A stretch of DNA of 5,640 nt from Planctomycetaceae bacterium (GCA_031274045.1 JAISQS010000645.1:1-5640), one strand, 5' to 3'. Positions 1 to 5,544 are shown, counted from the stretch's first letter. Notes: generated by a model from the letters alone, not told the origin. Numbers and translations: made by a program.

Positions 1-431
1 AATTCTAGGATAATAGTGTAATAGCGGCCACAATACCACTTGGGTTCCCATGTGTAGGTGGCAAAAATTTTATTTTGATGCTCTTTTTCAAAATATTCGC
101 ACTCACGTCGATCCCATTCTTCATCATTTTTTTTGCGGGTCGTAATATCCTCTCCCGGCTTAAGGCGAGTCACAGTAACATCATGCTCGGCAGGCCAGTT
201 ATTGCGCTTCCTGGCCATAGCAATAACTGCCCTTTCGTCATCTCCCGGCATAATGTAAACACGTTTTGGATAAATACAACGATTGGACTTTATCACAAAG
301 CCATTGGCAGCAAGCAGCTTCTTTGCTACCCCAACATCATCGCCCGGCTTGAAATATTTTTCCAGAAAAGGTTTGAAGTTAATGTTCCGACCTCGACCTG
401 CTTCGATTTCATCCCTTACAAATTCAATCAT
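1..431 (-). CDS. Unrecognised charged protein, N-terminal part, cut by the window edge
   Basis: An open frame runs from ATG at 431 down to position 1 without a stop (143 codons plus two bases); the in-frame TAA upstream is only about 37 bases before the ATG, so the N-terminus is nearly fixed. GTG at 446 is an alternative start; neither has a clear Shine-Dalgarno. The protein begins MIEFVRDEIEAGRGRN, is rich in Lys, Arg, Asp, Glu and Trp, and has no signal peptide or membrane segment. It contains three PG[DE]D motifs at residues 29-32, 62-65 and 92-95, the first two followed by similar Ala/Lys-rich stretches (VAKKLLAANGF; AVIAMARKRNNW), suggesting a degenerate repeat of about 30 residues. I do not recognise the family and assign no function. 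Plus-strand open frames over the same bases translate to hydrophobic, low-complexity peptides typical of an antisense shadow, and a promoter-like sequence lies upstream on the minus strand, so I favour this frame. The C-terminus lies outside the window. Confidence 0.62.
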   Translation of the reverse strand, partial: MIEFVRDEIEAGRGRNINFKPFLEKYFKPGDDVGVAKKLLAANGFVIKSNRCIYPKRVYIMPGDDERAVIAMARKRNNWPAEHDVTVTRLKPGEDITTRKKNDEEWDRRECEYFEKEHQNKIFATYTWEPKWYCGRYYTIILE

Positions 432-460
432 CTCATTTCGTATCACTACCAACAAACAAC

Positions 461-477
461 AATGTAAAACTTACATT
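461..477. promoter_or_regulatory. AT-rich palindrome in the leader of the left-edge gene
   Basis: AATGTAA (461-467) and TTACATT (471-477) form a perfect 7-bp inverted repeat with a 3-base centre. It lies between the predicted transcription start (about 496) and the ATG (431), so it could be an operator for a dimeric repressor or a small leader hairpin. The role is inferred from symmetry and place only. Confidence 0.35.
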
Positions 478-502
478 GATCGTTTGTACAAAAAGATGCC
501 AG

Positions 503-530
503 ATTATACAGCCAAACCGCTCACCGACAA
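503..530 (-). promoter_or_regulatory. Sigma-70-like promoter for the left-edge gene
   Basis: On the minus strand TTGTCG (530-525, four of six consensus bases) and a perfect TATAAT (508-503) are separated by 16 bases. Transcription would start near 496 and give a 5' leader of about 65 bases before the ATG at 431. Position, orientation and spacing fit the left-edge gene; activity is inferred. Confidence 0.5.
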
Positions 531-549
531 TGTATCCCGCAATCAACAC

Positions 550-618
550 AACAGCAACACGCCAACAACACGACAACAGCACGACAACAACACAACAACA
601 GCACGACAACAACACGAA
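550..618. repeat. 22-bp A+C-rich tandem repeat, two good copies plus one divergent
   Basis: The 19-base string AACAGCACGACAACAACAC occurs at 575-593 and again at 597-615, giving a period of 22 bp. A divergent copy with a 3-base insertion lies at about 550-574. The plus strand is almost free of G and T here. Copies abut with no unique spacers, so this is not a CRISPR array. It lies about 20 bases upstream of the -35 of the left-edge gene, so a regulatory role is possible but unsupported. Confidence 0.6.
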
Positions 619-635
619 CATTCGCTAAACGGTCA

Positions 636-696
636 GTCGGCGCAGCCGACAATTGCCGCGAAGCGGCACGGACTGGAACGCGGGCGTTCCGCCCGC
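636..696. repeat. Cluster of three G+C-rich hairpins (REP-like)
   Basis: Three perfect hairpins with 3-base loops stand in a row: GTCGGC/GCCGAC (636-650, loop GCA), TGCCGC/GCGGCA (654-668, loop GAA) and GCGGGCG/CGCCCGC (680-696, loop TTC). The last overlaps an alternative pairing GGAACGC/GCGTTCC (675-690), so the two are mutually exclusive. They are much richer in G+C than the surroundings. The form resembles REP-type repeats mobilised by IS200/IS605-like transposases, but no such transposase is in the window, so that link is an inference. Confidence 0.6.
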
Positions 697-804
697 CTCT
701 GTGCGTAATAGAACCGAACAAGTTTGAACTGAACACCAAAACGTGTTGGCAAATGTAAGGTGGGTAACCGACCCTTGCTATACCACACATCTTTCGATAT
801 CTTA

Positions 805-914
805 TTTTTTTAGAGAATACGGAATAAACAAAATAGGCGAAACAGACGAAATTTTGCCATCAACTCTTTTCGTTTATTTTGTATTTTTCGTATGTTTTGT
901 ATTCTCAAAAAAAC
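805..914. repeat. Nested imperfect inverted repeat beyond the recombinase 3' end
   Basis: Outer arms: a T-tract followed by AGAGAATAC (ending at 820) and GTATTCTC followed by seven A (899-913); the 8-bp core is perfect and the T/A tracts extend it with one extra base. Inner arms: 828-842 and 868-882 pair at 13 of 15 positions (ACAAAATA with TATTTTGT, then CGAAA with TTTCG). The A and T tracts are on the wrong sides for a normal intrinsic terminator, so I describe it only as an inverted repeat. Confidence 0.45.
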
Positions 915-960
915 TTGTGCGGTATAACGAGGGCGGGGTGTCTGTGTTTCGGTCTGTTGT

Positions 961-2862
961 TTAGTTTTGTTTTTTTTGTTTTCGGAAATCTGGTTTTGGT
1001 AGATTTTTTTGTTCGTAATCTTTTTTTATGATTCTTGAAGTTTGTGTTATTGACATGTTTATTGTTTTGCTTATGGTTTTTATTGGTGTTCCTTTTTTGA
1101 ATAGGTTTATGGCTTTTTGGCTGATGTCTTTGTTTGTTGATTTATTTTTGCAGTCGAAAATTATTTCTTTTATCAAAACTGATTTATCTATCGACGGCTC
1201 AATTCCGGTCAACAACTTCACCATGTCATACGCCGTGATACGAATCGTACACCGCAAATCATAACGTACCCTGCCGGGGACTTTTATTGGCACAACCGTT
1301 ACCCGATCTTTGAGCAAATCATGCAAAATCAAATACGCCGCGTCTACTCGTTTCGATAAATTCTTGATCAATTCATCCAGCTTTTTTTGAATCATCATCG
1401 GTTTCGGTAACTTTATCGAACAACACCGCTTCGTCTGCAACTTATTTATATCCTCCTTCATTAGTCTAAATTCGTTCACGTCCATCTGTTCTTTGAAATC
1501 ACGCGACAAATTTTTTTTGTCCAATTCAAATTTATTTTGATCCGCATTCTCCTTGCCGACAGTCTCAATCAACATGTTTATTTTGCGTTCCAACAATTCC
1601 ATCTCCCGCTCCTTCAAATTAAGTTTACTTCTCACTTCCTCCGAATACGTTCGCAAGAAATCAATTGTGATTTTGTAAACGGTTTTGATTGTCTTCTTGT
1701 CTGACAAAAATTGATCCGACAATTCAGTCATTATTGAATGTTCAAAAGTTTTTCGTTTCAGAAATGTTTTGTTGTCGCAATTACCGCCGTTTTTATAATT
1801 TTTGCATTGTAGGTATTGTCCGTTGCTTCCGGCGTTTACGTATGCGCTTCCGCATGTCCCGCATCTTACAATAGAATAGATGAAGTTTTTTTGTTGTGTT
1901 AAAAAATTTTGTTTTGTTTCCTTGTATTTTATGTTGGTTTGTTTTAGTAGTTGTTGTGCTTTTTCGAATGTGGAGTCTTCGACGAGGCGTAGGTTGTTTA
2001 GTTTTCGAGTGTATTTTTCGATTTCGTCTTGTGTTGATTCGATGCAACGTATTTTGCCGTTTATTGGGTTTCTTTCGTTTCTTTTTTTTCCCCATGACCA
2101 GATGCCGATGTACTTTTTATTTGACAAAATAATTTTTACGGAATTGTGATGCCAGATGTTTGTTGTTGCGCGGTGGTCTTTGGGAACGCCGTTTTTGTTC
2201 AACTCTCTTGCAATCCATCTCAAAGATTTGCCGTCGTAGACATACCAATTGAAGATTTCTTTGACCCAAATTGCTTGACTGTCGTGAATGGAATATTGCA
2301 TTTTTGGTTTTGGGTTTCGTCCGCCGTGTGATCTGTTGTTTATTGCGGGTTCGGATTTATAGCCGAAACAAAGGTCGCCGATAGAGAATCCCTGCATGAG
2401 ATTTTCAACATGTCCGCGTCGAACCATGTTACCGAGATCGCGAATGAATTGCTCGTTTAATATATTCTTTATCCCCGCGAGCAACTCCCAATTACTATTA
2501 TTCGTATCACAACCATCATCAATCCCGACAATACGAATTTTCAAAACATAAACCAAATGCATCATAACAGTGGACGCAAAAATATGACTCCTCGCCAGAC
2601 GACTCAAACTCTCAACAATCAACACATCAAATTCCCCCTTCTCAGCAGCTGCAAGCATCTGATCAAGACCGGGTCTGCGATCCTTCGTGCCGGAAACAGC
2701 TTCATCCGAGAAACAATTATTTTCTAAAATTGATAATTTATTGCGGACAGCCCAATCGCGGCTCTTCCTTATTTGCCCATCAATACTCGAAATATCTTGT
2801 AAGTCCGATGAGTAACGAGCATAAACAGCAGCTACGCCGGATTGAATAATTTGTGTTGCCAT
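961..2862 (-). CDS. Large serine recombinase (resolvase/invertase superfamily)
   Basis: This 633-residue protein should cut and rejoin DNA at specific sites through a serine-DNA intermediate, as integrases and transposases of the large serine recombinase family do. Residues 10-150 form the catalytic domain: Y14-A-R16-Y-S18 holds the predicted nucleophile S18 and Arg16, and the SLSRLARS segment (85-92) supplies Arg88 and Arg91. Residues about 165-310 match the recombinase DNA-binding domain (YIGIW, residues 251-255). C334, C337, C353 and C362 form a zinc ribbon. Residues about 410-480 are charged and coiled-coil-like. Residues 580-612 (KAINLFKKGTPIKTISKTIN onward) look like a C-terminal helix-turn-helix as in Hin-type invertases. 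ATG at 2862 is preferred; TTG at 2889 would add nine residues, and neither has a Shine-Dalgarno. All visible catalytic residues are kept and the frame is intact. Third-base use changes abruptly along the gene. No cargo genes or proven attachment sites are visible. Confidence 0.93.
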   Translation of the reverse strand: MATQIIQSGVAAVYARYSSDLQDISSIDGQIRKSRDWAVRNKLSILENNCFSDEAVSGTKDRRPGLDQMLAAAEKGEFDVLIVESLSRLARSHIFASTVMMHLVYVLKIRIVGIDDGCDTNNSNWELLAGIKNILNEQFIRDLGNMVRRGHVENLMQGFSIGDLCFGYKSEPAINNRSHGGRNPKPKMQYSIHDSQAIWVKEIFNWYVYDGKSLRWIARELNKNGVPKDHRATTNIWHHNSVKIILSNKKYIGIWSWGKKRNERNPINGKIRCIESTQDEIEKYTRKLNNLRLVEDSTFEKAQQLLKQTNIKYKETKQNFLTQQKNFIYSIVRCGTCGSAYVNAGSNGQYLQCKNYKNGGNCDNKTFLKRKTFEHSIMTELSDQFLSDKKTIKTVYKITIDFLRTYSEEVRSKLNLKEREMELLERKINMLIETVGKENADQNKFELDKKNLSRDFKEQMDVNEFRLMKEDINKLQTKRCCSIKLPKPMMIQKKLDELIKNLSKRVDAAYLILHDLLKDRVTVVPIKVPGRVRYDLRCTIRITAYDMVKLLTGIEPSIDKSVLIKEIIFDCKNKSTNKDISQKAINLFKKGTPIKTISKTINMSITQTSRIIKKDYEQKNLPKPDFRKQKKQN

Positions 2863-3002
2863 AAGTATACGGGAGAATTTAAGTTGCAATTAAGCCCAAA
2901 ATATGCAGCAGCACAAAAAATACCACTACACAAAAATATCAATGTCCCGCCATCACGCTCTTGCGCTAACGAAATCCATCAACATACTACGCGAAAATAA
3001 AG

Positions 3003-3053
3003 TTTGTCATACGCCTGTGCTTTGTGTTCAACTTTTTTGTAATGTATGACAAA
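3003..3053. repeat. Perfect 10-bp inverted repeat upstream of the recombinase
   Basis: TTTGTCATAC (3003-3012) and GTATGACAAA (3044-3053) are exact inverted copies 31 bases apart, about 140 bases upstream of the recombinase start. The size and place would suit an operator or a recombinase attachment site, both inferred. The right arm continues into an A-tract, like the right arm of the repeat at 899-914 on the other side of the gene. Confidence 0.5.
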
Positions 3054-3197
3054 AAAACAAAACGTCAGAATCGTTAAAATCAGAAAATACACCGAAACCA
3101 CAACCGATAAACACACATCCCCCAATATGCGTTTTTTTGAGAATCCGAAACAATCAGATTTTTTAATTCACCAAAAAAATATCCACCTCCCCCCGTC

Positions 3198-3225
3198 TTG
3201 CAAGAAGCCTGATCGTGCCTATAAT
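3198..3225 (+). promoter_or_regulatory. Possible promoter reading toward tRNA-Gly
   Basis: TTGCAA (3198-3203, four of six) and a perfect TATAAT (3220-3225) are 16 bases apart on the plus strand. It faces the tRNA gene but would leave a leader of almost 200 bases, so it may serve something else or be chance in AT-rich DNA. Confidence 0.3.
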
Positions 3226-3337
3226 GTTGCGACTGTTTTTGGGAAGGCTGTTTTTTGACAAGATAATTCATCGTGAAGGCAAGGAAGAAAATTCCAAACA
3301 TCGCTCGATGTTACTCACAGAATTATTCACCCAAATA

Positions 3338-3378
3338 ACAATCAAGCAGTACAACAATCAAGCAGAACAATCAAACAA
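3338..3378. repeat. Short A+C-rich direct repeat upstream of tRNA-Gly
   Basis: ACAATCAAGCAG occurs exactly at 3338-3349 and 3354-3365, with a variant ACAATCAAACAA at 3367-3378. Spacing is 16 then 13 bases, so it is an irregular repeat within an A+C-rich patch and may be simple-sequence drift. Confidence 0.5.
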
Positions 3379-3425
3379 TATTCATTGGGGAACTTGGCGG
3401 TAGTGGTTGTGTGATAGTTGTAATT

Positions 3426-3498
3426 GCGGGCGTAGCTCAGTTGGTAGAGCACGACGTTGCCAACGTCGTTGTCGACGGTTCGAACCCGTTCGCCCGCT
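3426..3498 (+). tRNA. tRNA-Gly (anticodon GCC)
   Basis: A full cloverleaf folds by eye. The acceptor stem is GCGGGCG (3426-3432) with CGCCCGC (3491-3497), and T3498 is the discriminator. The D arm is GCTC/GAGC with an 8-base loop containing GG. The anticodon stem is CGACG/CGTCG, with loop TTGCCAA placing GCC at 3459-3461. The variable loop is 5 bases, and the T arm has the TTCGAAC loop. It reads GGC and, by wobble, GGT glycine codons. CCA is not encoded. No clear terminator follows, and no copy of its 3' end is found elsewhere in the window, so nothing shows that it serves as an integration site here. Confidence 0.97.
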
Positions 3499-3640
3499 CT
3501 CTTTAAGTTTGGGGGGAGTTAGGTTGAGGATAGTTGAGTTGAAATTCGGAACGCCGAATCAACAACAATAAAACACAACCACACCCCCGCGACGGCACCG
3601 TATATAATGTATCGTGCCGAAATAAGGGCAAAGCCTAACG

Positions 3641-3692
3641 CATTGCCGGAATCGTTTTTTTGTACGAAAACAAAAATCATGAACCGGCAATG
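3641..3692. repeat. 52-bp interrupted inverted repeat
   Basis: CATTGCCGG (3641-3649) and CCGGCAATG (3684-3692) are exact inverted copies. Inside them TTTTTGT (3657-3663) and ACAAAAA (3670-3676) pair again around a 6-base loop, leaving a symmetric 7-by-7 internal loop. It could be a long hairpin in RNA or a site for a dimeric DNA-binding protein; nothing decides between them. Confidence 0.45.
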
Positions 3693-3840
3693 AATGGATG
3701 CGGCGTTTTGCGTTTTTTGTCTTTTTGTTTTTGTCTTGGAAGAAGCGCATGTTTTTGGGGCTTATGTTTTTTGTCCTGCTTGCGGTCGTGATGGATGGAT
3801 CCCCGAAAAATTTAGGTTGCCGTTTGGTATGTTCTCCGTA

Positions 3841-3902
3841 TATACACGACGTATTTTGAATTTCGTTGACATATACGCAATGTACTACGAATTTCGTTGA
3901 CA
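3841..3902. repeat. 31-bp tandem repeat upstream of trigger factor
   Basis: Two adjacent 31-base units (3841-3871 and 3872-3902) agree at 25 of 31 positions. The last 14 bases, GAATTTCGTTGACA, are identical (3858-3871 and 3889-3902), and five of the six differences are transitions. Each copy carries TTGACA, the ideal sigma-70 -35 hexamer, but neither has a good -10 at 16-18 bases. The period is close to three helical turns, so both copies would face the same side of the DNA, as operator sites often do. Confidence 0.6.
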
Positions 3903-3914
3903 CAAGAGCGTAAA

Positions 3915-3940
3915 GCCGGCTTTCAGTTGATCAAGCCGGC
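3915..3940 (+). promoter_or_regulatory. Hairpin in the presumed trigger factor leader
   Basis: GCCGGCTT (3915-3922) and AAGCCGGC (3933-3940) form a perfect 8-bp stem with a 10-base loop, 60 bases before the trigger factor ATG. No T-run follows, so it is not an intrinsic terminator. A leader-RNA or protein-binding role is inferred only. Confidence 0.4.
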
Positions 3941-4000
3941 GAACGAGAGCCCGCGAAACATGAACGAAGGTTCAATGCAAGCAAATTAAAAAATATATTT

Positions 4001-5464
4001 ATGAGTACATCTAATAACGAAGAAAAAAGATTACAAATAACGACAGAAGTGACGGAAATCAGCGCGTGTGAACGTGCTATAAAAATTGTCGTTCCGAAGA
4101 ATGAGGTTGCGCGTTATTTTGATAAGGAGTTCGAGGGGATAAAGGATAGTGTGAGTATTGCTGGTTTTCGGACAGGTCGGGTTCCGCGTGCTATTGTCCG
4201 CAAGAAGTTCGGACGCGAGATTTCCGAACAAGTCAAAGTCAATCTGGTCAGGGACGCAATCTCCGCAGTCAACGAAGCCGTCAAACTAGTCCCTATCGGC
4301 GAACCGAATATCGACGTAGAGTCAATCAAAGTCGCCGACGATGCCCCTCTTGAATTTACGTTTACTGTTGAGGTTCGTCCTGATTTTGATCTTACGAAGT
4401 GGCAAGAGCTGACAATTAAGAGGCTGGAGTATGAATTGACTCAAGACGATGTTGACAAAGCTCTCGCCGCGTATATTGCCGAGTACGGCACTCTGATTCC
4501 AATAGATACCCCAATCGAATCCGGCAACTACATCGTCGCCGACATCACCGCCGCTCTTGACGGTGAAATTCTCACAACACACCCGAATATCGCAATTTGT
4601 GTAAAACCGGCTCTCTCTTTCCGTGACGGAACGATTGATAATTTTGGCGAAATTGTCAAAGGAAAAGTTGTCGGCGATGTCATTAGCACAAAATTAAATA
4701 TCTCAAATTTTGCGAAAAACATAAATGCACGCGGGAAAAGTATAGATGTCAATTTCGAGATAGTAGGAGTTAAGCAGTTGTCCGCCCCTTCTGTCTCCGC
4801 AAATTTACTGCAACGAATCGGCAACTTTAAGGATGTTGCAGACCTTCGCGACGCGGTCGCTGACACGTTGCAATCGCAGATCGAGTTCGAGCGAAATTTA
4901 TCTATAAGAGAGCAAGTTTCAGGTTTATTGCCGGATGCCGGTTGGGAATTTCCTGAAGACTTCTTAGCAAAACAAGCGGAACGCGAAATCAGACGATTGG
5001 AGATAGAACTCGAAAGTTGCAACTTCCCGACGAATGCAATTGCAGTGCGGGTAAATTCAATGCGGCAAGATATTGTAGACAACACGAAGAAAGCTATCAA
5101 AGAACATTTTGTCCTCGAAAGAATCGCAGAAGAAGAAAGCATCCAAGAAACTGAGGAAGATTATCTGAATGAATTTAATAAGATTGCCAAGACACAGAAC
5201 GTTTCGCCGCGAAAAATCCGCGCTCAATTTGAGAAAAGAAATGAGATGGAGATTTTAAGAAATCACATTATTGAGCGTAAAGTTATAGATAAAATTGCAA
5301 GCAGTGAACATGCAAAAGCGGTTAAATTTAAGCCGACTACGTTTGATGTATTTGCTATTGACTTGGCGATTGCTGGTGAGCCGTTAAACATAAACGAAGC
5401 GTCAAAAGAAGACCTCAAAGAAGCCAATAAAGAAATCGAGGCAAAAAGGAAAAACGTAAATTAG
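4001..5464 (+). CDS. tig: Trigger factor, ribosome-bound chaperone
   Basis: Trigger factor docks at the ribosomal exit tunnel and shields nascent chains in the cytoplasm. Residues about 9-150 form the ribosome-binding domain, with the signature GFRTGRVP (55-62) corresponding to the GFRxGxxP docking loop. Residues about 165-258 fit the FKBP-like domain (NYIVADITAALDGEI at 176-190), but the IPGFE segment of typical active FKBP-like domains is not evident; the place reads TIDNFGEIV, so isomerase activity is doubtful. Residues about 265-435 form the helical chaperone domain, ending with HIIERKVID (422-430). At 487 residues it is longer than the E. coli protein (432), with a charged Lys/Glu-rich tail (461-487). 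The ATG at 4001 follows an A/T-rich stretch without a Shine-Dalgarno; the next Met is too far inside the conserved domain. Codon endings alternate in blocks. In many planctomycetes clpP genes follow tig, but here a hairpin cluster follows and the window ends. Confidence 0.95.
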   Translation: MSTSNNEEKRLQITTEVTEISACERAIKIVVPKNEVARYFDKEFEGIKDSVSIAGFRTGRVPRAIVRKKFGREISEQVKVNLVRDAISAVNEAVKLVPIGEPNIDVESIKVADDAPLEFTFTVEVRPDFDLTKWQELTIKRLEYELTQDDVDKALAAYIAEYGTLIPIDTPIESGNYIVADITAALDGEILTTHPNIAICVKPALSFRDGTIDNFGEIVKGKVVGDVISTKLNISNFAKNINARGKSIDVNFEIVGVKQLSAPSVSANLLQRIGNFKDVADLRDAVADTLQSQIEFERNLSIREQVSGLLPDAGWEFPEDFLAKQAEREIRRLEIELESCNFPTNAIAVRVNSMRQDIVDNTKKAIKEHFVLERIAEEESIQETEEDYLNEFNKIAKTQNVSPRKIRAQFEKRNEMEILRNHIIERKVIDKIASSEHAKAVKFKPTTFDVFAIDLAIAGEPLNINEASKEDLKEANKEIEAKRKNVN

Positions 5465-5498
5465 AAGTTACTGATTGTTTCGTTTTTTGTGGGGATTT

Positions 5499-5539
5499 TA
5501 CATTGTGACTTTTATCAAGCACTGTATCAATACAATGTA
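5499..5539. repeat. 8-bp inverted repeat downstream of trigger factor
   Basis: TACATTGT (5499-5506) and ACAATGTA (5532-5539) are exact inverted copies 25 bases apart, 35 bases after the tig stop codon. It could form a weak 3' stem-loop; no T-run follows, so it is not called a terminator. Confidence 0.35.
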
Positions 5540-5544
5540 TCAAC

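Larger units (their letters stand above)
432..960. other. Gene-free region between the left-edge gene and the recombinase
   Basis: I see no credible gene here. Frames across it translate to Cys/Val/Leu or Asn/Thr/Gln low-complexity peptides produced by the tandem repeat and hairpins. It holds the promoter and palindrome of the left gene, a 22-bp tandem repeat, a cluster of three hairpins, and a nested inverted repeat just beyond the 3' end of the recombinase. Base use changes sharply along it: 71 of 80 bases in 541-620 are A or C, whereas from about 860 onward the plus strand becomes rich in T and G. Confidence 0.6.
2863..3425. other. Gene-free region between the recombinase and tRNA-Gly
   Basis: No convincing gene. 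The plus-strand frame opening with ATG at 3046 gives a 70-residue Lys/Thr/Asn-rich peptide without a Shine-Dalgarno or a recognisable domain, and I do not accept it. The region should hold the recombinase promoter, but I find no good -35/-10 pair on the minus strand. It contains a 51-bp inverted repeat, a possible plus-strand promoter toward the tRNA and a short A+C-rich repeat. Confidence 0.55.
3499..4000. other. Gene-free region between tRNA-Gly and trigger factor
   Basis: No convincing gene. The plus-strand frame at 3694-3900 has a CPACG motif but is otherwise Phe/Val/Cys low-complexity from T+G-rich DNA, and the opposing minus-strand frame ends in similar noise; I reject both. The region holds a small hairpin ATTCGG/CCGAAT (3544-3559), an inverted repeat CGGCAC/GTGCCG with TATAAT in its loop (3593-3619), the larger repeat at 3641-3692, a 31-bp tandem repeat and the trigger factor leader. 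Confidence 0.55.

Noticed and set aside
550..618. CRISPR array
   Set aside because: Copies are directly adjacent, with no unique spacers, and no cas gene is present.
684..700. Possible attachment-site copy of the tRNA-Gly 3' end (GTTCCGCCCGCCTCT versus GTTCGCCCGCTCTCT)
   Set aside because: It needs two indels and is explained by the hairpin stem; serine recombinases also do not usually use tRNA 3' ends.
75..708. Overlapping plus-strand open frames (75-467 and 283-708)
   Set aside because: They lie antisense to the minus-strand gene at 1-431; translations are hydrophobic or repeat-derived, and they lack a promoter or Shine-Dalgarno.
433..790. Minus-strand frames giving Cys/Val/Leu-rich peptides that resemble membrane proteins
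   Set aside because: The Cys/Val/Leu runs come from the 22-bp tandem repeat read in different frames; this is low complexity, not a protein signal.
805..914. Intrinsic terminator for the recombinase
   Set aside because: T-runs precede and A-runs follow the stem on both strands, the reverse of a terminator, and the loop is far too long.
743..964. Plus-strand frame of 73 codons
   Set aside because: Phe/Val/Tyr runs come from T-rich DNA inside the nested inverted repeat, and the end overlaps the recombinase stop.
3046..3258. Plus-strand 70-codon frame beginning MTKKQNV
   Set aside because: No ribosome binding site, no domain and compositionally biased; its start lies in the arm of the inverted repeat.
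3559..3903. Opposing frames on both strands, one with a CPACG zinc-ribbon-like motif
   Set aside because: A single CPACG without a second Cys pair, in T+G-rich low-complexity sequence, over non-coding repeats; neither frame reads like a protein.
3866..3925. Standard sigma-70 promoter built on TTGACA for tig
   Set aside because: Both TTGACA copies lack a recognisable -10 at 16-18 bases, so only the repeat itself is reported.
4528..5142. Long minus-strand frame of 204 codons
   Set aside because: Antisense to trigger factor, which is identified by family signatures; the frame is Ser/Ala-rich shadow.
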